Origin: Cyanobacteria bacterium SBLK
GTDB taxonomy: Bacteria > Cyanobacteriota > Cyanobacteriia > Cyanobacteriales > Spirulinaceae
NCBI GenBank assembly: GCA_017746715.1
Contig: JAGHZQ010000016.1
Span: forward strand, 62,001 to 126,000
Length of the DNA: 64,000 nucleotides
Direction of reading: 5' to 3'
Part shown: piece after piece, positions 45,246 through 54,476 of the stretch
How the letters are laid out: each line of letters opens with the position of its first letter
Numbering within the stretch: position 1 is the first letter of the stretch
Notes under the pieces: model-generated
Databases searched by the model: none
The model's input: the letters and a program-made list of their open reading frames with translations, nothing else
Told to the model about the DNA's origin: nothing
Made by a program: the position numbers and the translations under genes

Positions 45246-48200
45246 ATGTTAAGCTCAATTTTGAATCAGATTCTCAAAAACTCTATTGCTCAACGTTGGT
45301 TTATCGTCGCGAGTGCCATTGCGATCGCCATTTGGGGAATCTTCAGCGTTACGCAAATGCCCCTTGATGTATTTCCCTCCTTTGCACCGCCTCAAGTGGA
45401 TATTCAAACCGAAGCAACAGGACTGGCACCGGAGGAAGTGGAAACTCAAATTACCGTCCCGATCGAAAGTGCGGTGAATGGGTTGCCCGGAGTGACGACA
45501 GTGCGATCGTCTTCTAAAGTAGGGCTATCTATGGTGCAGGTGGTCTTCGATCGCGAGGCGGATATTTACCAAGCCAGACAAGCGGTAACGGAGCGCCTCC
45601 AACAAGTGACTGACGGGCTTCCCGAAAGCGCCCAGCAGCCAGAAATTTCACCTCTCGTGTCGCCGTTGGGGACGATTCTTCAATATGCCTTTACGGTGGG
45701 GGATGGGGGAGAAACCTCCCTGATGGATTTGCGCCGCTTGGTAGAAGTAACCCTCAGTAATCGGATTCTGTCCGTGTCGGGAGTCTCTCAAGTGACGATT
45801 TATGGGGGAGACGAACGCCAAGAACAAGTGTTGGTCGATCCCGAAAAATTGCGATCGCTCGGAATATCTCTCACAGAAGTTGCCCACGCAGCGCAAGGAG
45901 CAAGCGATAACGCTCCAGGAGGATTCCTTATTGGCGGCGGCCAAGAACTCCTCATTCGCGGCATGGGACAGATCCAATCCATCGAAGACTTGCAGCGCTC
46001 GGTGGTAAAAGTCCGAGAAGGAAAGCCGATTTTACTGCAAGATGTGGCGGAAGTAAAAACGGGAGTGGCACTCAAGCGAGGAGATGCCAGTTTTAACGGA
46101 CAACCCGCCGTCGTGATGATGGTGAACAAACAGCCGGAAGTAGATACGCCTACCGTTACGAAAGCCGTGGAGACCGCGATCGCCGCGTTACAGCCCACCT
46201 TTCCCGCCGACGTAGAAATCGTCAGAACCTTTCGCCAGTCTAATTTTATCGATGCTGCCATTAGCAATGTGAGCGGATCCCTCGTGCAAGGAACGATCGT
46301 CGTTTCGGCGATCGTGCTCCTCTTTTTAATGAATTGGCGGACGGCGGCGATTACTTTAAGTGCAATTCCCCTTTCTCTTTTGATCGGCTTGTTGTTGATG
46401 AAAGCCTTTGGGTTGGGCATTAATACCATGACCCTCGGGGGGTTGGTGGTGGCCATTGGTTCCGTGGTGGACGATGCGATCGTGGATATGGAAAACTGCT
46501 ATCGCGGTCTGCGTCGCAACCGAGTCGAAGATAATCCCAAACATCCGTTTCAAGTCGTCTACGAAACTTCTGTAGAGGTGCGCTTGGCGGTGATTTTTTC
46601 CACGGCGATTATTATTGTTGTCTTTGCTCCTATCTTCAGTTTAACGGGGGTAGAGGGACGTATTTTCGCACCGATGGGCTGGGCTTATTTACTCTCCATC
46701 GTTGCCTCTACCTTAGTCGCCATGACCCTTTCCCCCGCTCTCTGCGCCATCCTGCTAGCCGGACAAGAACTCCCCCGAGAAGGGACTTTTGTTTCTCGTT
46801 GGGCGGAACGGCTGTATCGTCCCCTGCTCGATTTATCCTTGCGATCGCCCCAAATCGTTTTAAGCGTAGCACTAGCTGCTCTGGTTGCAGCAGTGGCGAT
46901 CGTACCTTCCCTCGGACGGGTCTTCTTGCCGGAGTTTCAGGAAAAATCTCTCGTGAACTCAATGGTTCTGTTCCCCGGCGTATCTCTCAATATTACCAAC
47001 GGTGCGGGTAAAGCGCTCTCTCAATCCCTGCAAGACAATCCCCTTTACGAATGGGTACAGGTGCGAGCGGGACGCGCCCCCGGAGATGCCGATGGTGCGG
47101 GGGTCAATATTGCTCACGTGGATGTGGAACTCAGCGAACTGGCCATGAAAGACCGGGAAACCAGTATTAAACAACTGCGAGAAAAATTCTTGCAATTACC
47201 CGGGGTGGCACCGAATGTGGGTGGATTTATTTCCCATCGCATGGATGAGGTTCTCTCTGGAGTGAGAAGCGCGATCGCCGTGAAAATTTTCGGTTCCGAT
47301 CTCGCAGAATTGCGGCAGGTCGGGGAAGAAGTGCGAGACGCGATCGCGCCGATCGCCGGGGTGGTAGATTTGCAACTCGAACCCCAAGTTCCCATCCGTC
47401 AGATTCACATTCACTACGATCGCGCCGCCGCAGCACGATATGGATTGCGGATGGCGACCATTTCCGAGGTGGTAGAAACGGCACTAAACGGTCGAATCGT
47501 CTCCCGAGTGCCGGAAAATCAACAGTTAATCGATGTGACCGTCGGTTTGCCCGAATCCGCTCGCAATAATCTCGATGCCATTCGCGCCCTTCCTCTCCGT
47601 ACGCCTACCGGTGAGGCAATCGCTCTCGATACCGTCGCCGATATCGATTACGGCACGGGAGCGAATATCATCAATCGAGAAGATGTTTCTCGCTTAATTG
47701 TCGTCTCTGCCAACGTCGCGGAACGAGATTTGGGGAGCGTCGTCGGGGATATTCAACGACAGATCCGCGATCGCGTGCAATTGCCCGAGGGGTATTTTAT
47801 CCAATATGGCGGACAGTTTGAAGCCGAGCAAAAAGCAACTCATAATCTGTTGCTGTATAGTCTTTTAGCAGCCGTTGCGATCGCGATTTTGATGTTCTTC
47901 TCGGTTAAATCTTTCCCCGCGACCATCGCCATTATGGTTAACTTACCGTTGGCATTGGTGGGAGGACTTCTTTCGATTATCGTCAGTGGGGGAGTTATTT
48001 CAGTTGCTTCTTTAATTGGTTTTATTACCTTGTTTGGAGTCGCCATTCGCAATGGTTTATTGTTGGTAGATAACTACAATAAAAAGTTTGCTCGAGGGAT
48101 TCCCTTGAAAGAAGCGATCGCTCGGGGGTCTTTAGATCGAGTGAATGCGATTTTAATGACCGCCCTCACTTCTGCTCTGGGAATGTTGCCCTTAGCTATC

Positions 48201-48410
48201 GCAAGCGGTGCCGGTAACGAGATTCTCCAGCCTTTAGCCATTGTCGTGCTGGGAGGACTCTTTACCTCAACGGCCTTGACTTTGTTGGTCATTCCCGCCC
48301 TCTACGCTCGCTTTGGTCGGTGGTTGATGCCCGAAGCTCGGGCGATCGCGACAGAGAGGAATGCAATCCCGAGTGTAGAACTCAAACCGATGGCAGGATC
48401 TCGACGATAG
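45246..48410 (+). CDS. Heavy-metal-efflux RND permease (CusA/CzcA family, NrsA-like)
   Basis: A 1054-residue inner-membrane proton antiporter with twelve helices in two halves. The start is LKNSIAQRWFIVASAIAIAIWGIFSVTQMPLDVFPSFAPPQVDIQTEATGLAPEEVETQ, typical of the HME-RND class. TM4 carries GSVVDDAIVDMEN, the acidic proton-relay motif. It follows the short fusion-type gene by 18 bases and is followed by an MFS exporter gene. Together with rppA/rppB this reproduces the nrsRS-nrsBAD layout. No outer-membrane channel gene is present in the window. Confidence 0.88.
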   Translation: MLSSILNQILKNSIAQRWFIVASAIAIAIWGIFSVTQMPLDVFPSFAPPQVDIQTEATGLAPEEVETQITVPIESAVNGLPGVTTVRSSSKVGLSMVQVVFDREADIYQARQAVTERLQQVTDGLPESAQQPEISPLVSPLGTILQYAFTVGDGGETSLMDLRRLVEVTLSNRILSVSGVSQVTIYGGDERQEQVLVDPEKLRSLGISLTEVAHAAQGASDNAPGGFLIGGGQELLIRGMGQIQSIEDLQRSVVKVREGKPILLQDVAEVKTGVALKRGDASFNGQPAVVMMVNKQPEVDTPTVTKAVETAIAALQPTFPADVEIVRTFRQSNFIDAAISNVSGSLVQGTIVVSAIVLLFLMNWRTAAITLSAIPLSLLIGLLLMKAFGLGINTMTLGGLVVAIGSVVDDAIVDMENCYRGLRRNRVEDNPKHPFQVVYETSVEVRLAVIFSTAIIIVVFAPIFSLTGVEGRIFAPMGWAYLLSIVASTLVAMTLSPALCAILLAGQELPREGTFVSRWAERLYRPLLDLSLRSPQIVLSVALAALVAAVAIVPSLGRVFLPEFQEKSLVNSMVLFPGVSLNITNGAGKALSQSLQDNPLYEWVQVRAGRAPGDADGAGVNIAHVDVELSELAMKDRETSIKQLREKFLQLPGVAPNVGGFISHRMDEVLSGVRSAIAVKIFGSDLAELRQVGEEVRDAIAPIAGVVDLQLEPQVPIRQIHIHYDRAAAARYGLRMATISEVVETALNGRIVSRVPENQQLIDVTVGLPESARNNLDAIRALPLRTPTGEAIALDTVADIDYGTGANIINREDVSRLIVVSANVAERDLGSVVGDIQRQIRDRVQLPEGYFIQYGGQFEAEQKATHNLLLYSLLAAVAIAILMFFSVKSFPATIAIMVNLPLALVGGLLSIIVSGGVISVASLIGFITLFGVAIRNGLLLVDNYNKKFARGIPLKEAIARGSLDRVNAILMTALTSALGMLPLAIASGAGNEILQPLAIVVLGGLFTSTALTLLVIPALYARFGRWLMPEARAIATERNAIPSVELKPMAGSRR

Positions 48411-48432
48411 CACGCAATGCACTCCCCATCAT

Positions 48433-48467
48433 CCTTGGCTGGGAAGCTGCATTTTCCTCAGCCAAGG
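48433..48467 (+). terminator. Hairpin between RND and MFS genes
   Basis: CCTTGGCTG pairs with CAGCCAAGG across a 17-base loop, 22 bases after the RND stop codon. There is no T-tract, so it may attenuate or stabilise the transcript rather than end it. Confidence 0.4.
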
Positions 48468-48483
48468 TAATGCTTGCAAAACC

Positions 48484-49713
48484 ATGTTCTCAGTTCCTCG
48501 ACTCTTTCAATGTCTGAAAAATCCAACTTTTGCGCGGCTCTATTCGGCTCAAACCGTTAACCTCATGGGAGATTCCCTCACTTGGTTGGGGGTGGCTTTG
48601 TTGGCGTTTGAATTGGCCGGAGAAAAGTCCGGACTCATTTTATCTGTTTCTCTCACCTTGCGCGTTGCGGTTTTCGTCTTGCTCTCTCCTTTTGCCGGAG
48701 CGATCGCCGATCGCTTCGATCGCAAGCAAATTATGGGTGCGACCCATTTAGCACGGATGACGATCGTTTGTTTGTTCCCCTTTGTTACCCAAACTTGGCA
48801 AATTTATGCGATCGTTTTGTCCCTCAATATTTTCTCTGCTTTTTTTACCCCCACCTACACCGCTACAATTCCCCTCGTTTCCAGCCGAGAAGACTGTCCT
48901 ATCGCGATCGCGCTTTCGAGTGCCACCTATCAGGTATTAGGAATTTTAGGGCCCGGTTTAGCCGGGGCGATCGCGGCTTTTGTCGGGACGCGACAAGTTT
49001 TTTTCCTTGATGGTATCACTTTTCTCATTGCAGCTATTTTAATCGTGACATTACCGGGAAAACTCATGATTCCCAACGATCGCAATGAAGCACAAACCCT
49101 CCGCAAAACCCTCCAAGACGTTCGCTTGGGAACGACTTGTTTATTCCAAGATTCGCCGATTCGATATGCCTTGTTGATGCAGTTTGCTGCCGCGATCGCC
49201 GGTGCTGCAATTTTAGTCAATACAGTCGGTTACGTTCAAGGTATTCTCGGGTTGGGCAAACTTGAATACGGTTGGATAATGGCAGCTTTTGGCATCGGTG
49301 CAACCCTCGCTTCTATTGGTTTGGGCAATTTTCAACAGGCATTGAAACCAACTATTTTTGTGAGTATCGGTGCAATCGCGATCGCTTTAGCACTTTTTCC
49401 CGCCAATTGGACGGGTTTATTCGGATTATTGCTCTTATGGGCGATCGCTGGAGCGGGACAAACTCTCGTTAATGTGCCTACTCAAACCTTAATCGCCGAT
49501 CGCGTTGCGGTTGAAGTCCAAGGGCGAGTTTATGGCGCTCACTTTGCTTGGAGTCATCTCTGGTGGGCGTTTTCCTATCCTCTCACGGGATGGATGGGCG
49601 ATCGCTGGCCGGCTTTGGCTTTTTTGGGGAGCGGTTCGATCGCTCTTGGAGTCGCGATCGTTACTTATCTCCTGTTCGAACCGAAGCGATCGCCTGTGAA
49701 CGATGGAATCTAG
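48484..49713 (+). CDS. MFS exporter, NreB/NrsD-like
   Basis: A 409-residue major-facilitator protein with twelve predicted helices. The start LKNPTFARLYSAQTVNLMGDSLTWLGVALLAFELAG and the DRFDRKQIMG loop 2 motif match MFS_3-type exporters, the group including the nickel exporters NreB and NrsD. Unlike NrsD, it has no His-rich C-terminal tail (it ends EPKRSPVNDGI), so metal specificity is uncertain. Position directly after the RND gene fits the nrsBACD arrangement. Alternative: an exporter for a siderophore or drug. Confidence 0.7.
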   Translation: MFSVPRLFQCLKNPTFARLYSAQTVNLMGDSLTWLGVALLAFELAGEKSGLILSVSLTLRVAVFVLLSPFAGAIADRFDRKQIMGATHLARMTIVCLFPFVTQTWQIYAIVLSLNIFSAFFTPTYTATIPLVSSREDCPIAIALSSATYQVLGILGPGLAGAIAAFVGTRQVFFLDGITFLIAAILIVTLPGKLMIPNDRNEAQTLRKTLQDVRLGTTCLFQDSPIRYALLMQFAAAIAGAAILVNTVGYVQGILGLGKLEYGWIMAAFGIGATLASIGLGNFQQALKPTIFVSIGAIAIALALFPANWTGLFGLLLLWAIAGAGQTLVNVPTQTLIADRVAVEVQGRVYGAHFAWSHLWWAFSYPLTGWMGDRWPALAFLGSGSIALGVAIVTYLLFEPKRSPVNDGI

Positions 49714-49773
49714 CGCGATCGTTTGCACTTTCACTTCTTCAACTCGCCATCCGTGGCACTTCCATAACAAAAC

Positions 49774-51159
49774 ATGAACGATCGCCCGATGCGATCGCCA
49801 AAAAGCGCCACAATAAAGAACGGTTCAGCGTTAGGAGAAAAAGCGGTGCAAACCCAACAACTGGAAGCCTTTTGGATGCCCTTCACCAATAATCGCGCCT
49901 TTAAAGCCAATCCTCGCATCCTCGTCGCGGCCAAAGATATGTACTATACCAGTGCCGATGGTCGCCAAATCCTCGACGGTACCGCCGGACTCTGGTGCGT
50001 CAATGCGGGACACGGACGGCAAAAAATTGTCGAAGCGGTGCAAAAACAGGTGGCAGAATTGGACTACGCACCGCCTTTTCGCATGGGTCATCCGGGGTCA
50101 TTCGAACTGGCAGAACGTTTAATCGCCCTGTTTCCCGAGGGATTCGATCGCGTCTTTTTTGGGAACTCCGGCTCCGAAGCGGTAGAATCGGCCTTAAAAA
50201 TTGCGATCGCCTATCATCGCGTGCGGGGAGAAGCCTCCAGAACCCGTCTGATCGGGCGAGAGCGGGGCTATCACGGAGTCGGTTTCGGCGGCATTTCCGT
50301 CGGTGGAATGGCCAATAATCGCAAATTTTTTGGCAGTCTCCTTCCCGGTACGGATCACCTTCCCCACACCCACAATCTCGAAAAAAATGCCTTTAGCAAA
50401 GGGCAACCCCAATGGGGGGCGCATTTAGCCGATGAATTGGAACGCATGGTCAAACTGCACGATCCCTCCACTATCGCCGCCGTTATCGTCGAACCCGTCG
50501 CCGGCTCCACGGGGGTTCTCGTTCCTCCTATGGGCTATTTAGAACGCTTGCGAGAACTTTGTACGCAATATGGCATCCTCCTCATTTTCGACGAAGTGAT
50601 TACTGCCTTCGGACGCTTGGGAGCAACTTGCGCGACGGAATATTTCAACGTCGTACCGGATTTAATTACGATGGCAAAAGGGATTACTAATGCTACCGTC
50701 CCAATGGGAGCCGTACTCACTCGCAAAGGTATTTACGATGCTTTCGTCGCCGCTGCCTCGGAACGGGCGATGGAACTGCCCCACGGGTATACTTATTCCG
50801 GACATCCCCTCGCTTGTGCCGCCGCTTTAGCCACTTTAGACGTTTACCAAGAAGAAGGACTTTTCGATCGCGCCAAAGAACTCGCCCCCTACTGGCAAAA
50901 ATGCGCGCACCATTTAAAAGATTTACCCCATGTTATCGATGTTCGTAACATCGGCTTAGTGGCAGCCGTAGAATTTGAATCAATCCCCGATCGCATCGGC
51001 GATCGCGGGACTTTCTGCCTGCAACGCTGTTTTGAAAAAGGTTTAATGGTGAGGGCAACGGGGGACATTATCGCCCTCTCGCCGCCCTTAATTATCACCA
51101 AAGAGCAAATCGATCGCCTCTTCGCGATCTTCGCCGAAACCATCCAAGAGCTCCCCTAA
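49774..51159 (+). CDS. Class III aminotransferase (omega-amino acid:pyruvate type)
   Basis: Up to 461 residues; the first ~24 (to the GTG at 49846) are poorly supported and the enzyme may start MQTQQLEAFWMPF. It has the fold-type I PLP pattern: NSGSEAVESALKIA phosphate-binding loop, GYHG, FDEVITAFGR with the PLP-ring Asp, and the Schiff-base Lys in TMAKGITNATVPMGAV. The WMPFTNNRAFKANPR start is typical of beta-alanine:pyruvate aminotransferases. Likely reaction: transfer of an omega-amino group to pyruvate. It follows the MFS gene by ~60 bases. A link with the phosphonate genes 2 kb downstream is possible but not shown. Confidence 0.85.
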   Translation: MNDRPMRSPKSATIKNGSALGEKAVQTQQLEAFWMPFTNNRAFKANPRILVAAKDMYYTSADGRQILDGTAGLWCVNAGHGRQKIVEAVQKQVAELDYAPPFRMGHPGSFELAERLIALFPEGFDRVFFGNSGSEAVESALKIAIAYHRVRGEASRTRLIGRERGYHGVGFGGISVGGMANNRKFFGSLLPGTDHLPHTHNLEKNAFSKGQPQWGAHLADELERMVKLHDPSTIAAVIVEPVAGSTGVLVPPMGYLERLRELCTQYGILLIFDEVITAFGRLGATCATEYFNVVPDLITMAKGITNATVPMGAVLTRKGIYDAFVAAASERAMELPHGYTYSGHPLACAAALATLDVYQEEGLFDRAKELAPYWQKCAHHLKDLPHVIDVRNIGLVAAVEFESIPDRIGDRGTFCLQRCFEKGLMVRATGDIIALSPPLIITKEQIDRLFAIFAETIQELP

Positions 51160-51971
51160 CAAGGGTTGCTTAACGGGTAACCGGCAATGGGTAACCGGCG
51201 ATCGGTAACGGGTGACTGATAACCGGTGACGGGTGACGGGTGGATAACCGGTGACGGGTGACGCTTCGACAAGCTCAGCGCGCCGCTGGTGACGGGTGAC
51301 TGATAACTGGTCAGGCATTCATGCAAGGAAATTCCCTCAATCTGCGCGATCGCTTTCGAGAATTTCTCGTGCAAAGAGAGATCGAAATAATACTGACACC
51401 AAAACTCGGCAATCTCTAATAAAAAGGGGATGGAATCGGGAATCAATCCTGCCCCATACGCGGGAGAATAGCGTTCGACATACTCTCGCGCTAACTTGTA
51501 TGCCCAAATCTCGCGATCGCTTTCCGTACAGCAGCGCAACGCATACTCTAATTTAAGCAAGTAGCCGCTCTGGACGAAATGTATCGCCGTCCAGTGAGTC
51601 CTGCGGCGATCGATATTCTTGTATTCGGCAATCTTTGTTAAATAGTGTTGCAGGACTTCTGGGGTTTCTTCTTTGGCGATCGCTTCGACGATAGAAATCG
51701 CAAAGTTTTGATGAACGTGCCATTCCGGACAGTCTAAGTTTTCCGGTACGTTCGAGGTTATCATTTCTTGGAGAACGCATTGAGAAATATACAATGCAAA
51801 TGCACGAGTCGCTTTTTGATCCTGACATAAGCTCTTAATACTTGTCAGGCGAGTAACGGGTAAGGCCAAACCTAAATCGCTATTGCGAAGTTGTTTGATG
51901 GCATCGAGCCATTTTTTGATTTTGGTTGCAAAACGAGCGCGCACCCTATGCGATCGATCGATGGTCATCAC
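51156..51971 (-). CDS. Unknown all-helical protein with a repeat-encoded C-terminal tail
   Basis: A 271-residue frame overlapping the end of the aminotransferase gene by 4 bases, convergently. Residues ~1-215 are helical, rich in Cys/Trp/His (FWCQYYFDLSLHEKF, HWTAIHFVQSGYLLKLEYALRCC) with no family I recognise. From about residue 222 the sequence becomes SPVTSGALSLSKRHPSPVIHPSPVTGYQSPVTD, which is simply the translation of the intergenic GGTGACGGGTGAC repeat. The original protein probably ended near there, and a repeat insertion has removed its stop codon. Confidence 0.5.
   Translation of the reverse strand: MMTIDRSHRVRARFATKIKKWLDAIKQLRNSDLGLALPVTRLTSIKSLCQDQKATRAFALYISQCVLQEMITSNVPENLDCPEWHVHQNFAISIVEAIAKEETPEVLQHYLTKIAEYKNIDRRRTHWTAIHFVQSGYLLKLEYALRCCTESDREIWAYKLAREYVERYSPAYGAGLIPDSIPFLLEIAEFWCQYYFDLSLHEKFSKAIAQIEGISLHECLTSYQSPVTSGALSLSKRHPSPVIHPSPVTGYQSPVTDRRLPIAGYPLSNPC
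51175..51310. repeat. Cluster of short GGTGACGGGTGAC-type tandem repeats
   Basis: Multiple degenerate copies of GGTAACCGGTGACGGGTGAC-like heptamers occur, interrupted by a CTTCGACAAGCTCAGCGCG module. The same modules appear inside the kinase gene near 21718-21805, and a partial copy (CACCCGTCACCTGTTATCAG) follows the first gene at ~2227. They form a short-tandem-repeat family typical of cyanobacterial intergenic DNA. Confidence 0.75.
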
Positions 51972-52146
51972 TGAAAATTGAGTTGAAAAGTATGGATCTA
52001 GATAGCTAGATTGACACTTTTATTGTCTCACCCGTGTAGAGTTCTGCGTTGGATGCTCTCACCCCTGCCCCCAATACGATCGCTCTCTCTCGGATCCCAA
52101 TATCTAACACTTTTAAGTATAGATTTAACTGAAAAATAACTTTTCT

Positions 52147-52935
52147 TTATATTGAGGAAGTAAGATCTTCAATGGTTTGTCTGATTTTGTTGAGTTGAAA
52201 ATTATCCATCAGATAAGTTAATTTGTCTGCTAAGAGTGTGTAATCTTTTGGAAAATGGTTTTAAAAATTTTACGAGGAGCAAGCGATTGATGGGGCGATC
52301 GTCTACGATTAAGATTTTATATTGGGGTTGTCCTGGCTTGAGAGCGATCGCTCGCCAGCGATCGTCGATCTTCTGAATCTTAGCAGGATCGGCGGGTTTA
52401 GCTTGAATTTCAAAGCGAAAAACAGTTCCTCGACCCAATTCACTTTTAACCTCGATCTCTCCTCCCAAAAGATGTACGAATTTGCGACTGATAGGCAATC
52501 CCAAACCCGTTCTCTCTTGACTTTGCTTACCTGCTTCCGTCTGAGAAAATGCTTCAAAAACGAGATAGTTATCTTTTCTGCTTTATTCGGTTCTTTAACA
52601 GAAGATTGAGAATCTAAAAAATTTTCGCCTTTTAGCGCTGACAATACGGAAACTCCACCCGAATCGGTAAACTTAATCCCATTGAGGAATTTTGCTTTGA
52701 TACCAACCGATAAAACAACCGCTAACCATGCCGGCAACCCCGCCCATTAAAGTATTGACCAAAATTCGAGAAACGCGATCGTTAAAAGCTAGAATACTGC
52801 CCCCATTAAATCCAAACCAAGCCAACCAAAGTAACATCATTAATATTATTTTTCGATCGCGTCAATCCCGACTCCAAACACATGAATCCGGGCTGCATCA
52901 AAAACACGAGCCCAGAACAAACGAGAAGCCATTGT
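52147..52935 (-). pseudogene. Degraded ammonium-transporter/hybrid histidine kinase fusion
   Basis: Read 5'-3' on the minus strand, the region begins with Amt-type sequence ([14 protein letters not shown], then in another frame [21 protein letters not shown] and VAGMVSGCFIGWYQSKIPQW). It then jumps to a kinase N-box/ATPase stretch (NGIKFTDSGGVSVL), shifts frame to [20 protein letters not shown], runs into the start of a receiver (YKILIVDDRPINRLLLVKFL), and after another deletion ends in PKDYTLLADKLTYLMDNFQLNKIRQTIEDL with a stop at 52147-52149. Several frame changes and at least three deletions make it non-functional. Amt-kinase fusions are known in other bacteria; this looks like a decayed example. 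Confidence 0.7.
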
Positions 52936-53044
52936 AGATCGTTCATTCGTTACCCAATCTCACCATTAAACAATAACAATTTTAATCTAACAATCGCAAT
53001 CCGAAAAAAACATTACAGATGATGGAGCAATTCCCTTCAAAAAA

Positions 53045-53081
53045 GATAAAATAGACTCGCTTAACCATAAGCGAGTTTTTT
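53045..53081 (+). promoter_or_regulatory. Leader hairpin with T-tract just upstream of the aroA-like gene
   Basis: CTCGCTTA (53056-53063) pairs with TAAGCGAG (53068-53075) and is followed by six T. A promoter-like GATAAAAT lies at 53045-53052. The T-tract ends only 11 bases before ATG 53093, leaving no room for a normal ribosome-binding site. It may be an attenuator of the aroA-like gene or a terminator of a very short upstream transcript. Confidence 0.5.
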
Positions 53082-53092
53082 GATTAATTGCA

Positions 53093-54379
53093 ATGACACG
53101 ACTTCTTAAACCTTTGAGCAAAGTTAGCTCGACTCCCTATACCGCAAATATCCCCGGTTCTAAATCATTTACCAATCGCGCCCTTGTCATTGCCGCCCAA
53201 CGCATGGGAACGACAATCGTTACGAATGCCCTACACGCACAAGATACAGACCTTCTCGCTCAATGCTTGGGTCAGTTTGGCGGCTTGGAAACGGAAAAAA
53301 CGGCGACGGGCTATCGCGTCACCCGTACCCTCGAGACCCTAAAAGCCCCCGCAGAAGAGCTATACGTCGGCGGTGCCGGGACTCCCACTCGCTTCTTGCT
53401 CTCCTTTGCTTCCATGGCAGAGGGCGAAACGATTGTTACGGGCAATCCCCGCTTGTGCGAACGGCCGATGGGAGATATTCTCAACACCTTCGATAAGATC
53501 GGGGTTCGGTACGAATGCCTAAAAACAAAAGGATGCGTGCCGGTGAAGGTGACGGGATCTCGTCCGACGACGCGCGAATGGCCGATTGATGGAGGCGTTT
53601 CTTCTCAATTTGTCTCCTCCCTCCTCATTTTGGCCGCCCAACAAAGCGAACCGGTTACCGTCACCGTCACCGACAATCTAGTTTCTCGTCCTTATGTGAT
53701 GATGACAGTGCAAATGATGCGCAAATGCGGGATTGAAGTCGCGGAGATCGGATCGAACGCTTGGACGGTGACACCGGGACAGGCAAATGTGGACGAAATT
53801 CCCGTAGAAACCGATGCGTCGGGAATGTCCTATTTCTTGGCTGCTGCTGCCTTGACCCAATCGACAGTCATTATTCCCAAAATCGGCAAAAATTCCCCTC
53901 AAGGGGATGTGGGTTTCGCTCGAGTATTGGAACAAATGGGCTGTCTCGTGACCTTTAATGAGGATTCCATCGAAATCGAAGGACGACCCTTGCAAGGGAT
54001 TGAGGTGGATATGGAAATCATGCCCGATGTCGTCCTGACCCTCGCCACCACTGCCGCCCATGCCAAAGGTTCGACTCGAGTGACGAATATTGCCAACCTG
54101 CGGGTGAAAGAATGCGATCGCATTGCGGCTCCCGTGACGGAATTACAGCGCCTCGGGGTGGGGGCAGAGGAAGGACCCGATTGGCTGGCGGTGCATCCGA
54201 CGGGATCGGTTGCTCCAGGGAAAATCCACACCTACGACGATCATCGAGTTGCCATGTCTTTTGCCCTTTTGGGGTTGCTTTCACCGGGGATCGAAATTGA
54301 AGATCCCGAATGCGTCGGGAAATCTTTTCCCACGTTTTGGCAGGAATTAGAACGCTTTTACGCTCATCACGAAGGCTAA
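53093..54379 (+). CDS. EPSP synthase family protein (AroA-like), divergent type
   Basis: A 428-residue enolpyruvyl transferase. The catalytic set of EPSP synthase is complete: Lys24/Arg29 (PGSKSFTNR), Arg100 in GGAGTPTR, Arg124 in CERPM, Ser-Ser-Gln 170-172, Asp312 (MPDVVLTLA), Glu340/Arg343 (VKECDR), Arg385 (DDHR) and Lys410 (GKSFP). It should therefore bind PEP and transfer its enolpyruvyl group. The PGSKSFTNR start differs from the PGDKSISHR form that I associate with cyanobacterial housekeeping AroA, so it may be a second, specialised copy. It lies 97 bases upstream of the iPGM-like gene on the same strand. Role: either shikimate pathway or a PEP-dependent step of the phosphonate locus. 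Confidence 0.75.
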   Translation: MTRLLKPLSKVSSTPYTANIPGSKSFTNRALVIAAQRMGTTIVTNALHAQDTDLLAQCLGQFGGLETEKTATGYRVTRTLETLKAPAEELYVGGAGTPTRFLLSFASMAEGETIVTGNPRLCERPMGDILNTFDKIGVRYECLKTKGCVPVKVTGSRPTTREWPIDGGVSSQFVSSLLILAAQQSEPVTVTVTDNLVSRPYVMMTVQMMRKCGIEVAEIGSNAWTVTPGQANVDEIPVETDASGMSYFLAAAALTQSTVIIPKIGKNSPQGDVGFARVLEQMGCLVTFNEDSIEIEGRPLQGIEVDMEIMPDVVLTLATTAAHAKGSTRVTNIANLRVKECDRIAAPVTELQRLGVGAEEGPDWLAVHPTGSVAPGKIHTYDDHRVAMSFALLGLLSPGIEIEDPECVGKSFPTFWQELERFYAHHEG

Positions 54380-54476
54380 AAATCTCGCTAATCATCCCCG
54401 TTTGTGGGAACAATAGAGTCGATCGCGCCCGAATCGCGACCCAGCCCGAATTGCCAAATTTTGTGGAGAAAATCTC

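Noticed and set aside
45800..46456. A 218-codon open frame antisense to the RND gene
   Set aside because: Lies wholly within the conserved RND coding sequence and has Ser/Thr/Arg-rich composition typical of antisense frames.
49774..51159. Class III aminotransferase as a step of the phosphonate pathway
   Set aside because: phnW already supplies the needed transamination, and repeats, a convergent gene and a pseudogene separate the two; kept only as a loose possibility.
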